A stretch of 64,000 bases of DNA, from contig NC_064617.1 of the NCBI RefSeq assembly GCF_023898315.1, positions 617,821,000 to 617,884,999 of the forward strand. The letters run 5' to 3'. Shown here piece after piece: positions 45,361 to 57,130 of the stretch. Source of the DNA: Schistocerca nitens (Eukaryota > Arthropoda > Insecta > Orthoptera > Acrididae). Every line of letters starts with the position of its first letter. Positions within the stretch are counted from its first letter, which is position 1. Position numbers and translations under genes: made by a program. The notes under the pieces are model-generated. The model saw only the letters and a list, made by a program, of their open reading frames with translations, had not been told where the DNA came from and made no database searches.

Positions 45361-46348
45361 GAATTAATGAACATTTTTCTGTAATACTACATACATGGTA
45401 CAGAAATGTTCAATGACTGGGCTATGAATGCAGCAAACTACTAATGTAATTCCCAATGAAGACTAGTATGTGACTTAATGTCCCTCACCTTCTGACCTAA
45501 CTACGCTGAATTACTGCAATATCCATTTGTCCTGTATATCCTCTTGATCATGGAGCACTATATTTGGTTTTTGCCCTAATTCTACGTTGGTGTTGACACG
45601 ACATGCTGTCCACCACCGTGAGCGATGGAGACGTTATTATGGTCCCACTGTTTGGTGTACCTGATGTACTGCCAAAATGATAACATGGAATATTACTACA
45701 ACATTTCAGTGTCTTGGCTACGCTGATGAACACTTCTGGGAAAAGAACTTCAGATTGTCTCACTTGGTATTGTACTTCTGTGGAAAGATATGGACTTTCA
45801 GTGCAGCTGCGTGCAACCTAAAGTGCTACAACCATGATGCAATCCTTCCATTTCCTATCCTAATTCTTGTAACATAGTGAAAATCAATTTTGCTAACATG
45901 ATTTATATCCATGGCCTATACATTTTTTTCGATATATTCTGAACTACAGTGCGAGTGCACTTTTGTCATTTTCTAACATGATTTCTACTCATTGTATGTG
46001 CATTTTGATTTGCTGATATGTTCTGAACTACAGTACATGTGCACTTATGTCATTTGTCAATGAGATTTGTACTCATTATGTTTATTTGTTGTGAAAACGT
46101 TGAAGAATTTTTCAGTGCATGTGCACTTATGTCATTTGTTAATATGTTTTGTACTCATTGTATATAGATTTTGTTATTGCCTAATATGTTTTGTACTCGG
46201 TGCATGTGCACCACATTTACTTCATGTTCTATATCTGTATATTCTGTGATTGTAAAGTTAATTAGTCAAGAAAAAATTTGTTGCTCATGGCAAGTCCAAA
46301 TGACTCACCATCGCTGCCAAATTTTTGCCCCCCCCCAGTGGAGGGTTA

Positions 46349-47050
46349 TGAAACACGTATGTATTAACAGCGATGGCGAGGCATGACAGAATCTCTGACC
46401 AGACTTGTTTATCGTTGCTAGTCAGCGCTTGACCGCGCGAGAGTTCAGTTGCGAGTAGGATGTTGTGTGTAGCGAGTCGCGAGAGGAAGTTGCGAGTTGT
46501 ACTCAGTCGGAGTGGTGTGTGTGGAGTCGGCGGGCGACGACATGGGTCTCTGGTCAAGGTTCGGGAGGAGGTATATTGTTAAATAAGGTAATGAAGCAGC
46601 ATTGCGCACATCTGATAATTTAATGTATGTTAATTGTAATTAATTTGTTCAAGAATTGCCCCAATAATAATTTTGTTTTCAAAGCAATCGTTTTTAAGAA
46701 AAGAATCATTCCAATAGAAACAATATTTCCTATGCTTTTCCTCCCAGAATCAATTTAGCAGATTAATTATTGCACAGGGCCTAAGGTCAGCGATGCTGCC
46801 CTATTATTGTGGGTTTAATGATTAATGTTCATTTCTCAATTTTTGTGTCGAGTTTACATTGGGCCATTATTTTTCAATATTTTTGTAGCGAAGGTACAGT
46901 CGCTTTTATTTCAATTTAACGATGTTTTGTGGGAGCTCAACAACATTTGGCTATATTCCCATTAACATTTCATTATTGTCATTTCAAAATTCTGCGGGGA
47001 GGTTACACTATTTAAATAATTGTCTTTAATATTTTTGCGGGGAGGTTACA
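46349..47050 (+). repeat. 3' LTR (702 bp)
   Basis: Matches 34161-34863 at roughly 99 percent, starts TGAAACACG and ends gttaca. The TSD atgt follows at 47051-47054. Confidence 0.93.
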
Positions 47051-48446
47051 ATGTGTAGCAAGATACAACACTCTCCCCTACTGCCACATTTTTGCCACAC
47101 ACCCGACCTGCAGTCAATAAAATCTATTATTGACACAATAGGGTCTTCCAGTTTTGTTTCTAACACATTTGATCATAACAGAAAGCCGAAACCAGTAATG
47201 TTATGAATTATACAATAAAGTTCGATCAAGACATACAGTCTATTAATAAAGTGGCAATTATGATCGCCTAACCAATATTTAGACTTTACCTTTTCAGCCG
47301 ATAAGACCGATACTGCTTGACATGGTCCTCGCATGCAGCAGCACAAGTGTCACTTGCGGCCACCCGCAAATTCGTCAGATAACAGGTTTATTGGAGTTAT
47401 TCAGAATACCGCAGGGCAGAGCGGAAACTTCCGATGATGAAATTGGCGCTAGCTGGCGGTCATTTCCGAGGCAACCGGCGTCGCTGAGCGACACGTGCCG
47501 GTAGTGGTTACTTCCTGGGAGGGGCTGGCCGGGCCGGCACGGCAGCGCAGGGCAGGCGGTGTGATTACCGGCCGAGCTCATCTGGGCGCGCGTCACACCG
47601 CTGATAGCCTGACGCACCGCATCTGCACGCCCCGCTTCACACGCCGCCGGCAGATTCCATGGCGCCTACCGCAGCGGCCGCTCGCAGTGCACGTCCGGCA
47701 GCAAGGTGGCGTTACACGCACAGTAGGCGCAATTTAAAAAAAGTGTGTATCGGCCTGAAATCCACAGTTGCTTCTTCTATAGCAGATAGACAAGTGCTGG
47801 TATCTTACATAACTTGTCAGTTTCAAGTTATGGAGTAAGCGAGCTGGATTTTTGACAGTATGCATAATTGTCTTGATCGCAAATTTGAGTACCAGTTTCA
47901 ACTGTTAAACTAACATGTTTACGTCGTAATAACCTCCGAAAATTTGCTAGACTCTCGCTAATTCTACCATTACTTGCACATGTGGGTGCCGGATTATTGA
48001 GAGTGCCTGAAATTTATTTTAAAAACAAAGGCGATACATTTTGTTAAATCCAAAGACGTAATTTTAAAAACACAGAGGATAGAATCTACTCTAACGACCT
48101 CGGTGTCAACGGGACGTTAAAGCCGATATACTTTATTGAATCTTAATTTAAATATTTGAAAATACAGGGGATATACTTTACTGAATCCGAAGATACATTC
48201 ATTTTAAAAGAAAACTTTGACCTTGAGGGTGTGCATAATTATACAGTAGTATCACTCACTATGAAACGTGTCCTGAATTTTTAGTTATCACAATGGTGAC
48301 ACGCGACGGCAGCAAGGTTTATCATGCAATCGCTTTACAAACATCAAATCCGTACTGCATGTATCTGGTTGTTGTATAACGTATTCCAGGAAGTTGTCTG
48401 CACCTTCAGCACCAGCAGTGCGACAAACCATCATGCTCTCTCTTCA
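47051..48446. other. Unassigned DNA with GC-rich patch
   Basis: No gene is supported. A GC- and CpG-rich patch at about 47440-47735 (for example ggccgggccggcacggcagc) stands out from AT-rich surroundings and could be a promoter-like CpG island or part of an unrecognised element. The rest is AT-rich. Confidence 0.4.
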
Positions 48447-49428
48447 CTAGTGCTGTTCTTCATCACTTTCATCAACACTTTCCTGCACGCTTATGATTGT
48501 TTCTTCATGTCTTGAAGTTTTGTTTGTCTCATTGCTTTTCCCATTCAGCCACTTAGCAGTACTTTCATCATCAATTTCTCCTCCTCCTGGAACCTTGTGG
48601 AACATATCAGAATACAAAGTATCAGCAATTGATGATTCCGAATTCGCTGGCTCATCGCTGTCACAATGTACTGAAATCAACCCTACATCAGTGGATAGTC
48701 ACACTTTTCTCCATATCTTCATTACAGTAGAGCTGTTTACTTTATCCCTTGATTCGGGTGCTTGGAAAACGACATCACATGAGCTGATTGCTTCCCATAC
48801 ATTCAGAATAGTCTCGGCGCAGTTGTTTAGCAAGGTGGCTAGAAGTGCAACTGATTGCAAATTTCCCTGGTCTATGCACTGAATCAGGCCTGCCACATTG
48901 GATGGAAAACAGAGTGCTTCTGTGTCACTAGACATTAGAGTTACATCAGAAGGATGACTAGGAACATTATCAACAATAGGGATAGCTTTCAGTGGAAGCT
49001 AGCTATTTCTTCTAAGCTGTTTTCTCACTGCTGGTGCAAACGTGTCATGCAATCGCTGAGAGAATATTTATCTCTCCACTCACGCGTTCTTCACAACGTA
49101 ATATTGCATTGGTAGAGTATTTATGTAACTGCGGTAAAAACAACGTGGATGTTGGGATTTCCCGGTCAACACGAGCGGTAGTTTATGACTCCAATTTCCG
49201 TTACAACATGTCATTAACACTACGCGCTCTTTCTGTTGCTTTTTGTCACGAGGTTCTTCACTGTTCTTGGCAGCAAATGTTTACCAAGGAAACATTTTGT
49301 AAAAGATGTCCCATATCATCAGCATTGTACAAGGTATCAGGGCATCAGGAATTAAATCTGGTTTCTCTATTGTCTTCCGTATATTGCTTACCCCGCCCCC
49401 CCCCCCCCCCTTCCCCCATGAACCATGG

Positions 49429-49624
49429 TTCAAATGGCTCTGAGCACTATGGGACTTAACATATGAGGTCATCAGTACCCTAGAACTTAGAACTACTAAA
49501 AACCTAACTAACCTAAGGACATCACACACATCCATACCCGAGGCAGGATTCGAACCTTAGACCGTAGCGGTCGCGCGGTTCCAGACTGAAGCGCCTAGAA
49601 ACGCTCGACCACACCGGTCGCCTT
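49429..49624 (-). mobile_element. SINE family 1 in LINE copy B 5' end
   Basis: A complete SINE on the minus strand, with TSD atgaaccatgg at 49418-49428 and 49625-49635. It interrupts the LINE only about 37 bases from its 5' end. Confidence 0.9.
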
Positions 49625-49927
49625 ATGAACCATGGATCTTGCCGTTGGTGGGGAGGGTTGCGTGACTCAGCGATACAGATAGCCGTACCGTAGGTGTAAA
49701 CACAACGGAAGGGTATCTGTTGAGAGGCTAGACAAACGCGTGGTTCCTGAAGAGGGGCAGCAGCCTTTTCAATAGTTGCAGTGGCAACAGTCTGGATGAT
49801 TGACTGATCTGGCCTTGTAAGACTAACCAAAACGGCCTTGCTGTGCTGGTACTGCGGACGGCTGAAAGCAATGGGAAACTACAGCCGTAATTTTTCCCGA
49901 GGGCATGCAGCTTTACTGTATGGTTAA

Positions 49928-52900
49928 ATGAGGATGACGTCCTCTTTGGTAAAATATTCAGGTAAAATAGTCCCCCATTCTGATCTCCAGGCGGGGACTA
50001 CTCCGGAGGACGTTGATATCAGGAAAAAGGAAACTGGCGTTCTACGGATCGGAGCGTGGAATGTCAGATCCCTCAATCGGGCAGGCATATTAGAAAATCT
50101 AAAAAGGGAAATGGATAGGCTAAAGTTAGATTTAGTGGGAATTAGTGACGTTCAGTGGCAGCAGGAACAAGATATCTGGTCAGGTGACTACAGGGTTATA
50201 AATTCAAAATCAAATAGGGGTAATGCAGGAGTAGGTTTAATAATGATCAGGAAGATAGTACTGCGGGTAAGCTACTACAAACAGCATAGTGAACGCATTA
50301 TTGTAGCCAATATAGACACGAAGCTCACGCCTACCACAGTAGTACAAGTTTATATGCCAAGTAGCTAAGTACATGACTAAGAGATTGATGCAGTGTATGA
50401 TGAGATAAAAGAAATTATTCAGATAGTGAAGGGAGACGAAAATTTAATAGTCATGGCTGACTGGAACACGATAGCAGGAAAAGGAAGATAGGGAAACGTA
50501 GTAGGTGAATATGGAATGGGAGTAAGGAATGAAAGAGGAAGCCGCCTGGTAGAATTTTGCAGAGAGCATAACATAATCTTAGGTAACACTTGGTTCAAGA
50601 ATCATGAAAGAAGGTTGTATACATGGAAGAAGCCTGGTGATACTGGAAGGTCTCAGATAGCTTATATAATGGTAAGACAGAGATTTAGGAAACAGGTTGT
50701 AAGACATTTCCAGGGGCAGATGTGGAGTCTGACCACAATCTATTGTTTATGAACTGTAGATTAAAACTAAAGAAACTGCAAAAAGGTGGGAATTTGAGGA
50801 GATGGGACCTGGATAAACTGAAAGAAACCGAAGTTTAGAGAGCTTTAGGGAGAGCATTAGGGAACGATTGACAAGAATGAGGGAAGAAATACGGTTGAAG
50901 AAGAATGGGTAGCTTTGAGAGATGAGATAATGAAGGTATCAGAGGACCAAGTAGTTAAAACGACGGGGGCTAATAGATATCCTTGGGTAACAAAAGAGAT
51001 ATTGAGTTTAATTGATGAAAGGGGAAAATACATAAATGCAGCACATGAAGCAGGCAAAAAGGAATACAAACGTCTCAAAAATGAGATCGACAGGAAGTGT
51101 AAAAGAGCTAAGCAGGGATGGCTAGAGGACAAATGTAAAAAATTAAAGAGACCTTTGGAAAAAAGAGAATTACTTGCATGAATATCAAGAGCTCAGGTGG
51201 AAACCCAGTTCTAAGCAAAGAACGGAAAGCAGAAAGGTGGAAGGAGTATATAGAGGGTCTATACAAGGGCGATGTACTTGAGGACAATATTATAGAAGTG
51301 GAAGAGGGCGGAGATGAAGATGAATTAGGAGATATGATACTGCGTGAAGAGTTTGACAGAGGACTGAAACACCTAAGACGAAACAAGGCCCCCTGAGTAG
51401 ACAACATTCCATTAGAACTACTGACAGCATGGGAGAGCCAGGCCTAGTGAGCAAGATGTATGAGACAGGCGAAATACCCTCAGACTTCAAAAAGAATATA
51501 ATAATTCCAATCCCAAAGAAAGCAGGTGTTGACAGATGTGAAAATGACCGAACTATCAGTTTAACAAGCCACGGCTGCAAAATATTAACGCGAATTCTTT
51601 ACAGACGAATGGAAAAACTGTTAGAAGCCGACCCCGGGGAAGATCAGTTTGGATTCCGTAGAAATGTTGAAACACGTGAGGCAACACTGACCCTACGACT
51701 TATCTTAGAGCCGGCCGGGGTGGCCGTGCGGTTCTAGGCGCTGCAGTCCGGAACCGCGGGACTGCTATGATCGCAGTTTCGAATCCTGCCTCGGGCATGG
51801 ATGTGTGTGATGTCCTTAGGTTAGTTAGGTTTAAGTAGTTCTAAGTTCTAGGGGACTGATGACGTAAGATATTAAGTCACATAGTGCTCAGAGCCATTTG
51901 AACTATTTTGAACTTATCTTAGAAAATAGATTAAGGAAAGGCAAACCTACGTTTCTAGCATTTGTAGACTTAGAGAAAGCTTTTGACAATGTTGACTGGA
52001 ATACTCTCTTTCAAATTCTGAAGGTGGCAGGGGTAAAATACAGGGAGCGAAGGGCTATTTACAATTTGTACAGAAATCAGATGGCAGTTACAAGAGGCGA
52101 GTGGCGTGAAAGGGAAGCAGTGGTTGGGAAGGAGTGAGATAGGGTTGTAGCCTCTCCCCGATGTTATTCAATCTGTATACTGAGCAAGCTGTAAAGGAAA
52201 CAAAAGAAAAATTCGGAGTAGGTATTAAAATCCATGGAGAAGAAATAAAAACTTTGAGGTTCATCGATGACATTGTAATTCTGTCAGAGACAGCAAAGGA
52301 CCTGCAAGAGCAGATGAACGGAATGGACAGTGTCTTGAAAGGAGGATATAAGATGAACATCAACAAAAGCAAAACGAGGATAATGGGATGTAGTTGAATT
52401 AAGTCGGGTGATGCTGAGGGAATTAGATTAGGAAATGAGACACTTAAAGTAGTAAAGGAGTTTTGCTATTTGGGGAGCAAAATAACTCACGATGGTCGAT
52501 GTAGACAGGATATAAACTGTAGACTGGCAATGGCAAGGAAAGCATTTCTGTGAAGAGAAATTTGTTAACATCGAGTATAGATTTAAGTGTCGGGAAGTCG
52601 TTTGTGGAAGTATTTGTATGGAGTGTAGCCATGTATGGAGGTGAAACATGGACGATAAGTAGTTTGGACAAGAAGAGAATAGAAGCTTTCGAAATGTGGT
52701 GCTACAGAAGAATGCTGAAGATTAAATGGATAGGTAGATCACATAGCTAATGAGGAGGTATTGAATAGAATTGGAGAGTAGAGAAATTTGTGGCATAATT
52801 TGACTAGAAGAAGGGATCGGTTGGTAGGGCGTATTCTGATTCACCAACGGATCACCAATTTAGCATTGGAGGGCAGCGTGGAGGGTAAAAATCGCAGAGG

Positions 52901-53027
52901 GAGACCAAGAGATGAATACACTAAATAGATTCAGAAGGATGTAGGTTGCAGTAGGTACTGGGAGATGAAGAAGCTTGCACAGGATAGAGTAGCATGGAGA
53001 GCTGCATCAAACCAGTCTCTGGAGTGA
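49928..53027 (+). pseudogene. RTE LINE endonuclease-reverse transcriptase (copy B)
   Basis: Same domain order as copy A: RIGAWNVRSLNRAG, GISDVQWQQ, an eroded SDHN block, then RT with FVDLEKAFDNVDW, PMLFNLY and the active site changed to FIDD (52260-52271; copy A has FADD). The two aspartates are retained. There are at least eight frame breaks (for example near 50368, 50700, 50836, 51180, 51397, 52137 and 52397), plus a SINE insertion within RT at 51710-51911. It is non-functional. Confidence 0.85.
51710..51911 (+). mobile_element. SINE family 1 in LINE copy B RT
   Basis: Starts gccggccggggtggccgtgc and ends gagccatttgaactattttga. The TSD is acttatcttaga at 51698-51709 and 51912-51923. The B box reads GTTTCGAATCC. 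Confidence 0.92.
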
Positions 53028-53362
53028 AGACTACTACAACAACAACATCTTGCTTACAAACTCATCTGCATCTTTTTTGTTAGCTGAGCGGCTTTTCCCA
53101 GTGTCTGTCAGCTACCGAACACTATTTTACTTTTTCCAGTTTGGTAGCCAACCCTCGTTTGCTGTAAAAAACTTAAACCACCATGTTGTTTGTAGAATAT
53201 AGCTGCTTCCTCCTTTGCAATATGGCCACTGAACTCTTTCGCATAACCTTCCGTTTCCTAGCTCACTAGCAGTTTAAACTGCGTATTGTCAAATAATATC
53301 TTCTTCCTTTTTGATTGCATAAATAGTTTGTCGTCCAACATTTCACTCAACACCAATGGATT

Positions 53363-53985
53363 TTTTTTTTTTTTTTTTGCAAGAACCTCGGTTCAACGTA
53401 TCTAATAATTCGAATTTATGCTTGAGGGTTAGATAAAGTGTTTCCTTTTAGAAGACACGATATTTAATTGTAAAGAATATCAGAATTTGAAACCCGTACA
53501 GCATTGTTTAACTTCATAATTTAGTAACAACGTTGTTGCACACAGTAATTACTGTGGTACGCCATTGCGGATGTGGGCCGGATTGCTAAGAGGCCGGGCA
53601 ACTGAGGGCCGGATTAGCAAGAGTTTAGTGTACATGTATGGGGTCAAGACACAACAGAACAATTACAAATGTTAACTGATAGATCATCTCTCCAAGTTTT
53701 GATACGTAAAACGCGCCGTGACATAGTTGCACGAGGAAGCAGCAAGATCAGAAAGTTAAGACCAGGGGCGACCAGGTATTCGGTCCATGAGCTGTGCCCT
53801 AGTACACATGCCATAGCGCCTAGTCTCTTTCCACGTTATCCCTTACAATACTGCTCAACGTATGAGCGTGACGAGTGGAAAGAGGGGAAAACTGTGAACG
53901 TACTGGATAATTTTTATATGCTACAACTGCCGGCATGCGTACAGACGTAGACAGTTTTACAGATTTTTGCACTTAGGTTGCCACG
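53363..53985. other. Unassigned DNA
   Basis: A T run of about 20 bases at 53360-53379 precedes AT-rich sequence with no supported gene. The left part may hold further 5' sequence of the pogo/Tigger element. Confidence 0.4.
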
Positions 53986-54056
53986 TATATCTACATCTAC
54001 AGCTACATCCATAGTCCCCAACCCACCTGACGGTGTGTGGCGGAGGGTGATATATT
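53986..54056 (-). mobile_element. 3' tail fragment of a CR1-like LINE
   Basis: On the minus strand, caccctccgccacacaccgtc is followed by tatggatgtagctgtagatg. The gatgta-type tail matches the 3' end style of the CR1 LINE at 12438-12456, but the body differs, so this is another subfamily, heavily 5'-truncated. Confidence 0.5.
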
Positions 54057-55650
54057 TACTTTCACAGTCGAAAAAAGGTCTTTCACACAAATATGTCGAT
54101 CGATATATTACAGCACTTTTGCACCCTCATTATGGAGAGGTTGAAACTCTCCCTGAGGAATGCAATGTCGGCGTTATGGACAGTTTTAATGTAAAATGGT
54201 TTGTCATTAAAACGGGAATTACCTAGCAGGTCAGTCAGTTACATTTGCACATGCACAGGGGAACTTCCTATTGAAACAGCAAACGGTCTCGACAGCTCGA
54301 AAATAGATTTAAGACTGACAGTGTCCTCAAAGAGTTTAGAAAATGTAGTTCTTTCAAGGTGACAATGAATTCTTCAAACCTCGCATTTTCTTTTACGACA
54401 GTGACCGCAGAGAAACAGACTGTGTTTGTCAGAACGTGTCCCTTCTATAATGCGGTTTTCTTTTTAAATGGACCTCCTTCAAATCACATAGATACCTTCA
54501 AAATATTGTTTCTCACTGTGCAATGTCTTACTGTAGGCAACAGCACTCAAGTCCACTTAAAATGCAACGTCTGCAATACATTTCGCATATTCTAATATTC
54601 GTCCATGCTCTGCTTTTTCCTCCATAAATTTAGCAATACCGAGTTTTAAATCGAAAAAATGCTCCAGGTGTGAACTTTGAATTAACCAATTTACACTGCG
54701 CACGTGTACCTCTGTAATGTATCTTTAATTCCATCGAAAACTGTTGCAACAGACAGTGGAATAAGGTGTGAGACTTCAGAAATTTTCCTGTTCATAGCAA
54801 TTTCCTCACATGCTGCATGCCTGCTAATTTAGCACAAAGTGCTTCTTTATGTACAGAGCAATTAATCCCGTCTGTCGACCATTGTAATTTTTTGCTCTTT
54901 CATTATCAATTAAATCCTTAAGTTCTTTAGCATGGCCTTGTACTATTCCACAGCACATTTGCGGTACCTGTCGCTTATGTGACTGTCACATATGTGCTGA
55001 GGATTCTCATCCTTCTCTTCAGTCATTTATGTTCATTTTTAAAGGCTTGTGACGATAAATCGCTAGATTACCTCTTTTTGTGGGAACAACCACTGGACAC
55101 TGGAACGTTCTTGACAGCAAGGGTCAAATAGCGAAGGATAAACGTCGCTGCCACAACGGTCCTGCCGAACTGAATAGAGTTAAGCTGGCCGAAAAATGCC
55201 ATATCGCTGTAATAAATGAAATGATGAAATGTCCCGCCATACCGAGTACTTCCTGGATGAAACGAGCAAAGCCAGCACAGGCCGAGCGTTGGCCCGCAAG
55301 CAGCCCGCACGCCCAACCCGTCTGAAGTTTGCACGCCGTGGCCGGCCCTGGTTTAGACAGTTCATCCGCTCCATAGTACTGAATAGAATTAATTCGAGCC
55401 TGCAGATAGGCAACACAATGAATAGATTTCTGAAGCAGGGTGCCATCAAATCTTCCCAGCCATTTCATGTCACCGACTTCAATTAATTTGCACGCACGTA
55501 TTGATGTTTGCCGTGTCAGAAACCTTAGCCATATTGAGCAACTGTAATGCGAGTAAAAATTTGAAGAGATGGTCTTTTCACGGATGTGTGTAGCTTTTCT
55601 GCGTGTCTTGTAGGTTTCGTGCAGTTACCTTCTGAAACCCTGGAGGCACT
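54057..55650. other. Unassigned DNA with weak minus-strand coding traces
   Basis: From about 54930 to 54230 the minus strand reads protein-like stretches such as LQWSTDGINCSVHKEALCAK, then LIPLSVATVFDGI, in shifting frames, which suggests an old transposon or gene relic. I cannot assign a family. A more GC-rich patch at 55080-55360 has no recognisable product. Confidence 0.3.
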
Positions 55651-55719
55651 TATTAATAAATCCTTACACATTGCTTAGGACGGGTTACGTGTTTTAAATT
55701 TCTTATGATGAGAAGACGA

Positions 55720-56480
55720 TCGTTTGGCCATGATAATGATGATGTGTTGTACCTGTTAGGTAGGTACATCACTGAACGCCCTCGTTCTCCAATCCTACCG
55801 GTTTTCCCGATATCCTTTTCGTATGATGTAGTCACCTTCATGCCGTCAATTTGCTGGATCTTCTTATTCTTCCTCTAGTTCTCTTCCTGGTCACCCCCAT
55901 TTATTATGTAGTACTACTCATCCAATGTTCTAATCAATTTCTTTCCTTTCTCTTGTTTCCAGTATTTGTCAGTCCTCTTTCACACAGTGTAACATAACTT
56001 CATACTTTATTTCATCTGCCCATGTCACACCTTCCAAATGCACATCACAAAAACCTCTAAGTACATATCCCCTCTCTGTCAAAGTGACCATGTCTCGGAA
56101 CTATACAAGGCAAGACCTAATACCACTGAAAAAATAACTAATTTTTCCTTAATTATTTATTTCATGGACGATAGACACTCCCTTCTGTAAAGTACTTATT
56201 TTGAAATAGAAATCCTTGATAACATTTCACCTTACTGGTTATTTTGTATCCTAGATATTTGAAACTAACTAGTTGTTTCACAAATCCTCACTTTTATCTG
56301 CCTTGGTTCCCTTGTAAAAACTATTGCTCTAGTCTTGTTCAGTCCACTCGTGCTGTTCAGTTTTTCAAGATACTTGTAACTACCTTTGCAGTTCCTTTTA
56401 GTAATACCTTATCTTCAGTTAACCTGATACATCTGATTACCCTTCCTCCTACTGACACGTCACTCTTTTGTAGGAACCAG
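55720..56480 (-). pseudogene. Old LINE ORF2 C-terminal relic
   Basis: On the minus strand an RT C-terminal half is traceable: VGGRVIRCIRLTED (eroded FADD block, near 56455), TRAIVFT, FQISRIQNN, MLSRISISK, LALYSSETWSL near 56120-56090 (compare SETWT in the RTE LINEs), and IDGMKVTTSYEKDIGKTG near 55845-55790. Numerous stops show age. It resembles the RTE-type LINEs in block order but is much more divergent. Confidence 0.5.
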
Positions 56481-56529
56481 ATTTTATCTATAGAAACAGG
56501 TAATCTGAATTATAATTTGTGATGAAGAC

Positions 56530-56836
56530 AAATAAAAGTTGCATTCAGTGTCGACTCAGCGATGCTATATTCAGTAACAGTTTCTTTTCCTTCTGAATGC
56601 GTCACGTACACTTTATTGAGATACAGAAAGCAGTTTTCATATTACACTGATACTGTACAGACTCTTCGTTTTTACCATCGTAGTAGCTGTACTGATGAAG
56701 TATTAATACAGCTGGTATAGATTACTATCTGTTAGTAAGTAAGTTTATCCGTTGCTACAAATATTCCCCATTACCAATTAAAGGTAACTTGTGGTAATGT
56801 TTCCTCCACTGATTCATCCTTAGTCGGATATTCACA
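56530..56836. other. Unassigned AT-rich DNA
   Basis: About 300 bases with no recognisable gene or repeat. Confidence 0.35.
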
Positions 56837-56839
56837 CTA

Positions 56840-57130
56840 TTGGACTGACATTGGAGCGCAAAAGACTCTCATACCTTTCATCAGTGGTACAGGTACAGGC
56901 CGCGGCACCCATCTCCACGAAAAATGAACAAAGAAATGGTACTGGCAGATGTGCGAGGGAATTGTCCGTTGGCTATATTTGTGTATTGACATATCCTTGG
57001 AGATGGATATGGACTTCGTCTGTCCACAGAACATTCGATGGACTTTCACTATCTACCCCCTTGCGAGCAAGACATTCTAAAGAAAAATGTCGGTCTTACT
57101 GGCAGGTCAGCATGAAGTAACTCCTAAATA
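56840..57130 (-). pseudogene. DDE transposase relic
   Basis: On the minus strand ECLARKGVD is followed by SNVLWTDEVHIHLQGYVNTQ (near 57030-56970) and then, after frameshifts, RGDGCRGLYLY and YESLL. The WTDExHxxLxGxVN block is the first catalytic Asp region of an insect IS630/Tc1-superfamily transposase group. Only this part remains. Confidence 0.5.

Larger units (their letters stand above)
42868..46348 (+). other. Repeat-rich 3' region between integrase and 3' LTR
   Basis: About 3.5 kb with no env-like or other coding motif. It holds several tandem arrays (42911-43220, 44671-45148, 45186-45360) and looser repeats around tgaactacagt...gtgcacttatgtcattt (45945-46200). Between 43815 and 44332 there are at least six pyrimidine-rich tracts ending in CAG. 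A purine stretch, agtggaggg, just before 46349 is the likely polypurine tract. Confidence 0.6.
34161..47050 (+). mobile_element. Young Ty3/gypsy retrotransposon with inserted Tc1-like copy 2
   Basis: Two nearly identical LTRs (34161-34863 and 46349-47050) bound gag, protease, RT, RNase H and integrase, with a TSD atgt at 34157-34160 and 47051-47054. A PBS follows the 5' LTR and a purine stretch precedes the 3' LTR. I count only about eight differences between the LTRs, so the insertion is recent. The coding region nevertheless has several in-frame stops and at least two frameshifts, and a 1422-bp transposon splits the integrase. Between integrase and 3' LTR lie about 3.5 kb without coding sequence and rich in tandem repeats. 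The host-side length without the Tc1 insert is about 11.5 kb. Confidence 0.93.
49392..53049 (+). mobile_element. RTE-type LINE, copy B
   Basis: Same family as 18171-21455. It starts after a C-rich run with cccccatgaaccatgg and ends gaagactactacaacaacaac. The TSD is ttgcttac at 49384-49391 and 53050-53057. Two SINEs are inserted, at 49429-49624 and 51710-51911. Copy B has more lesions than copy A and interrupts the pogo/Tigger transposase. Confidence 0.88.
48447..53362 (-). pseudogene. pogo/Tigger-type transposase, split by RTE LINE copy B
   Basis: On the minus strand the N-terminal part (53362-53050) carries a DNA-binding-domain relic ending in KKDADEF, which is broken by the LINE exactly at the TSD ttgcttac. 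The frame continues at 49391 with SNIRKTIEKPDLIPD and an eroded NADDTG-like block. Next are KTFAAKNSEEPRDKKQQKERV and a PRCFYR block. The catalytic DNVPSHPS lies near 48975-48952, the pogo hallmark AGLIQCIDQG at 48893-48864, and a C-terminal IWRKV and acidic tail follow. Several stops and frameshifts are present. The family is DDE, related to CENP-B/jerky proteins, and inserts at TA. No inverted repeats were identified. Confidence 0.65.

Noticed and set aside
54230..54930. Minus-strand hAT- or ZBED-like relic (HKEALCAK-type stretch)
   Set aside because: One short suggestive segment only; no dimerisation or catalytic block could be found, so no family was assigned.
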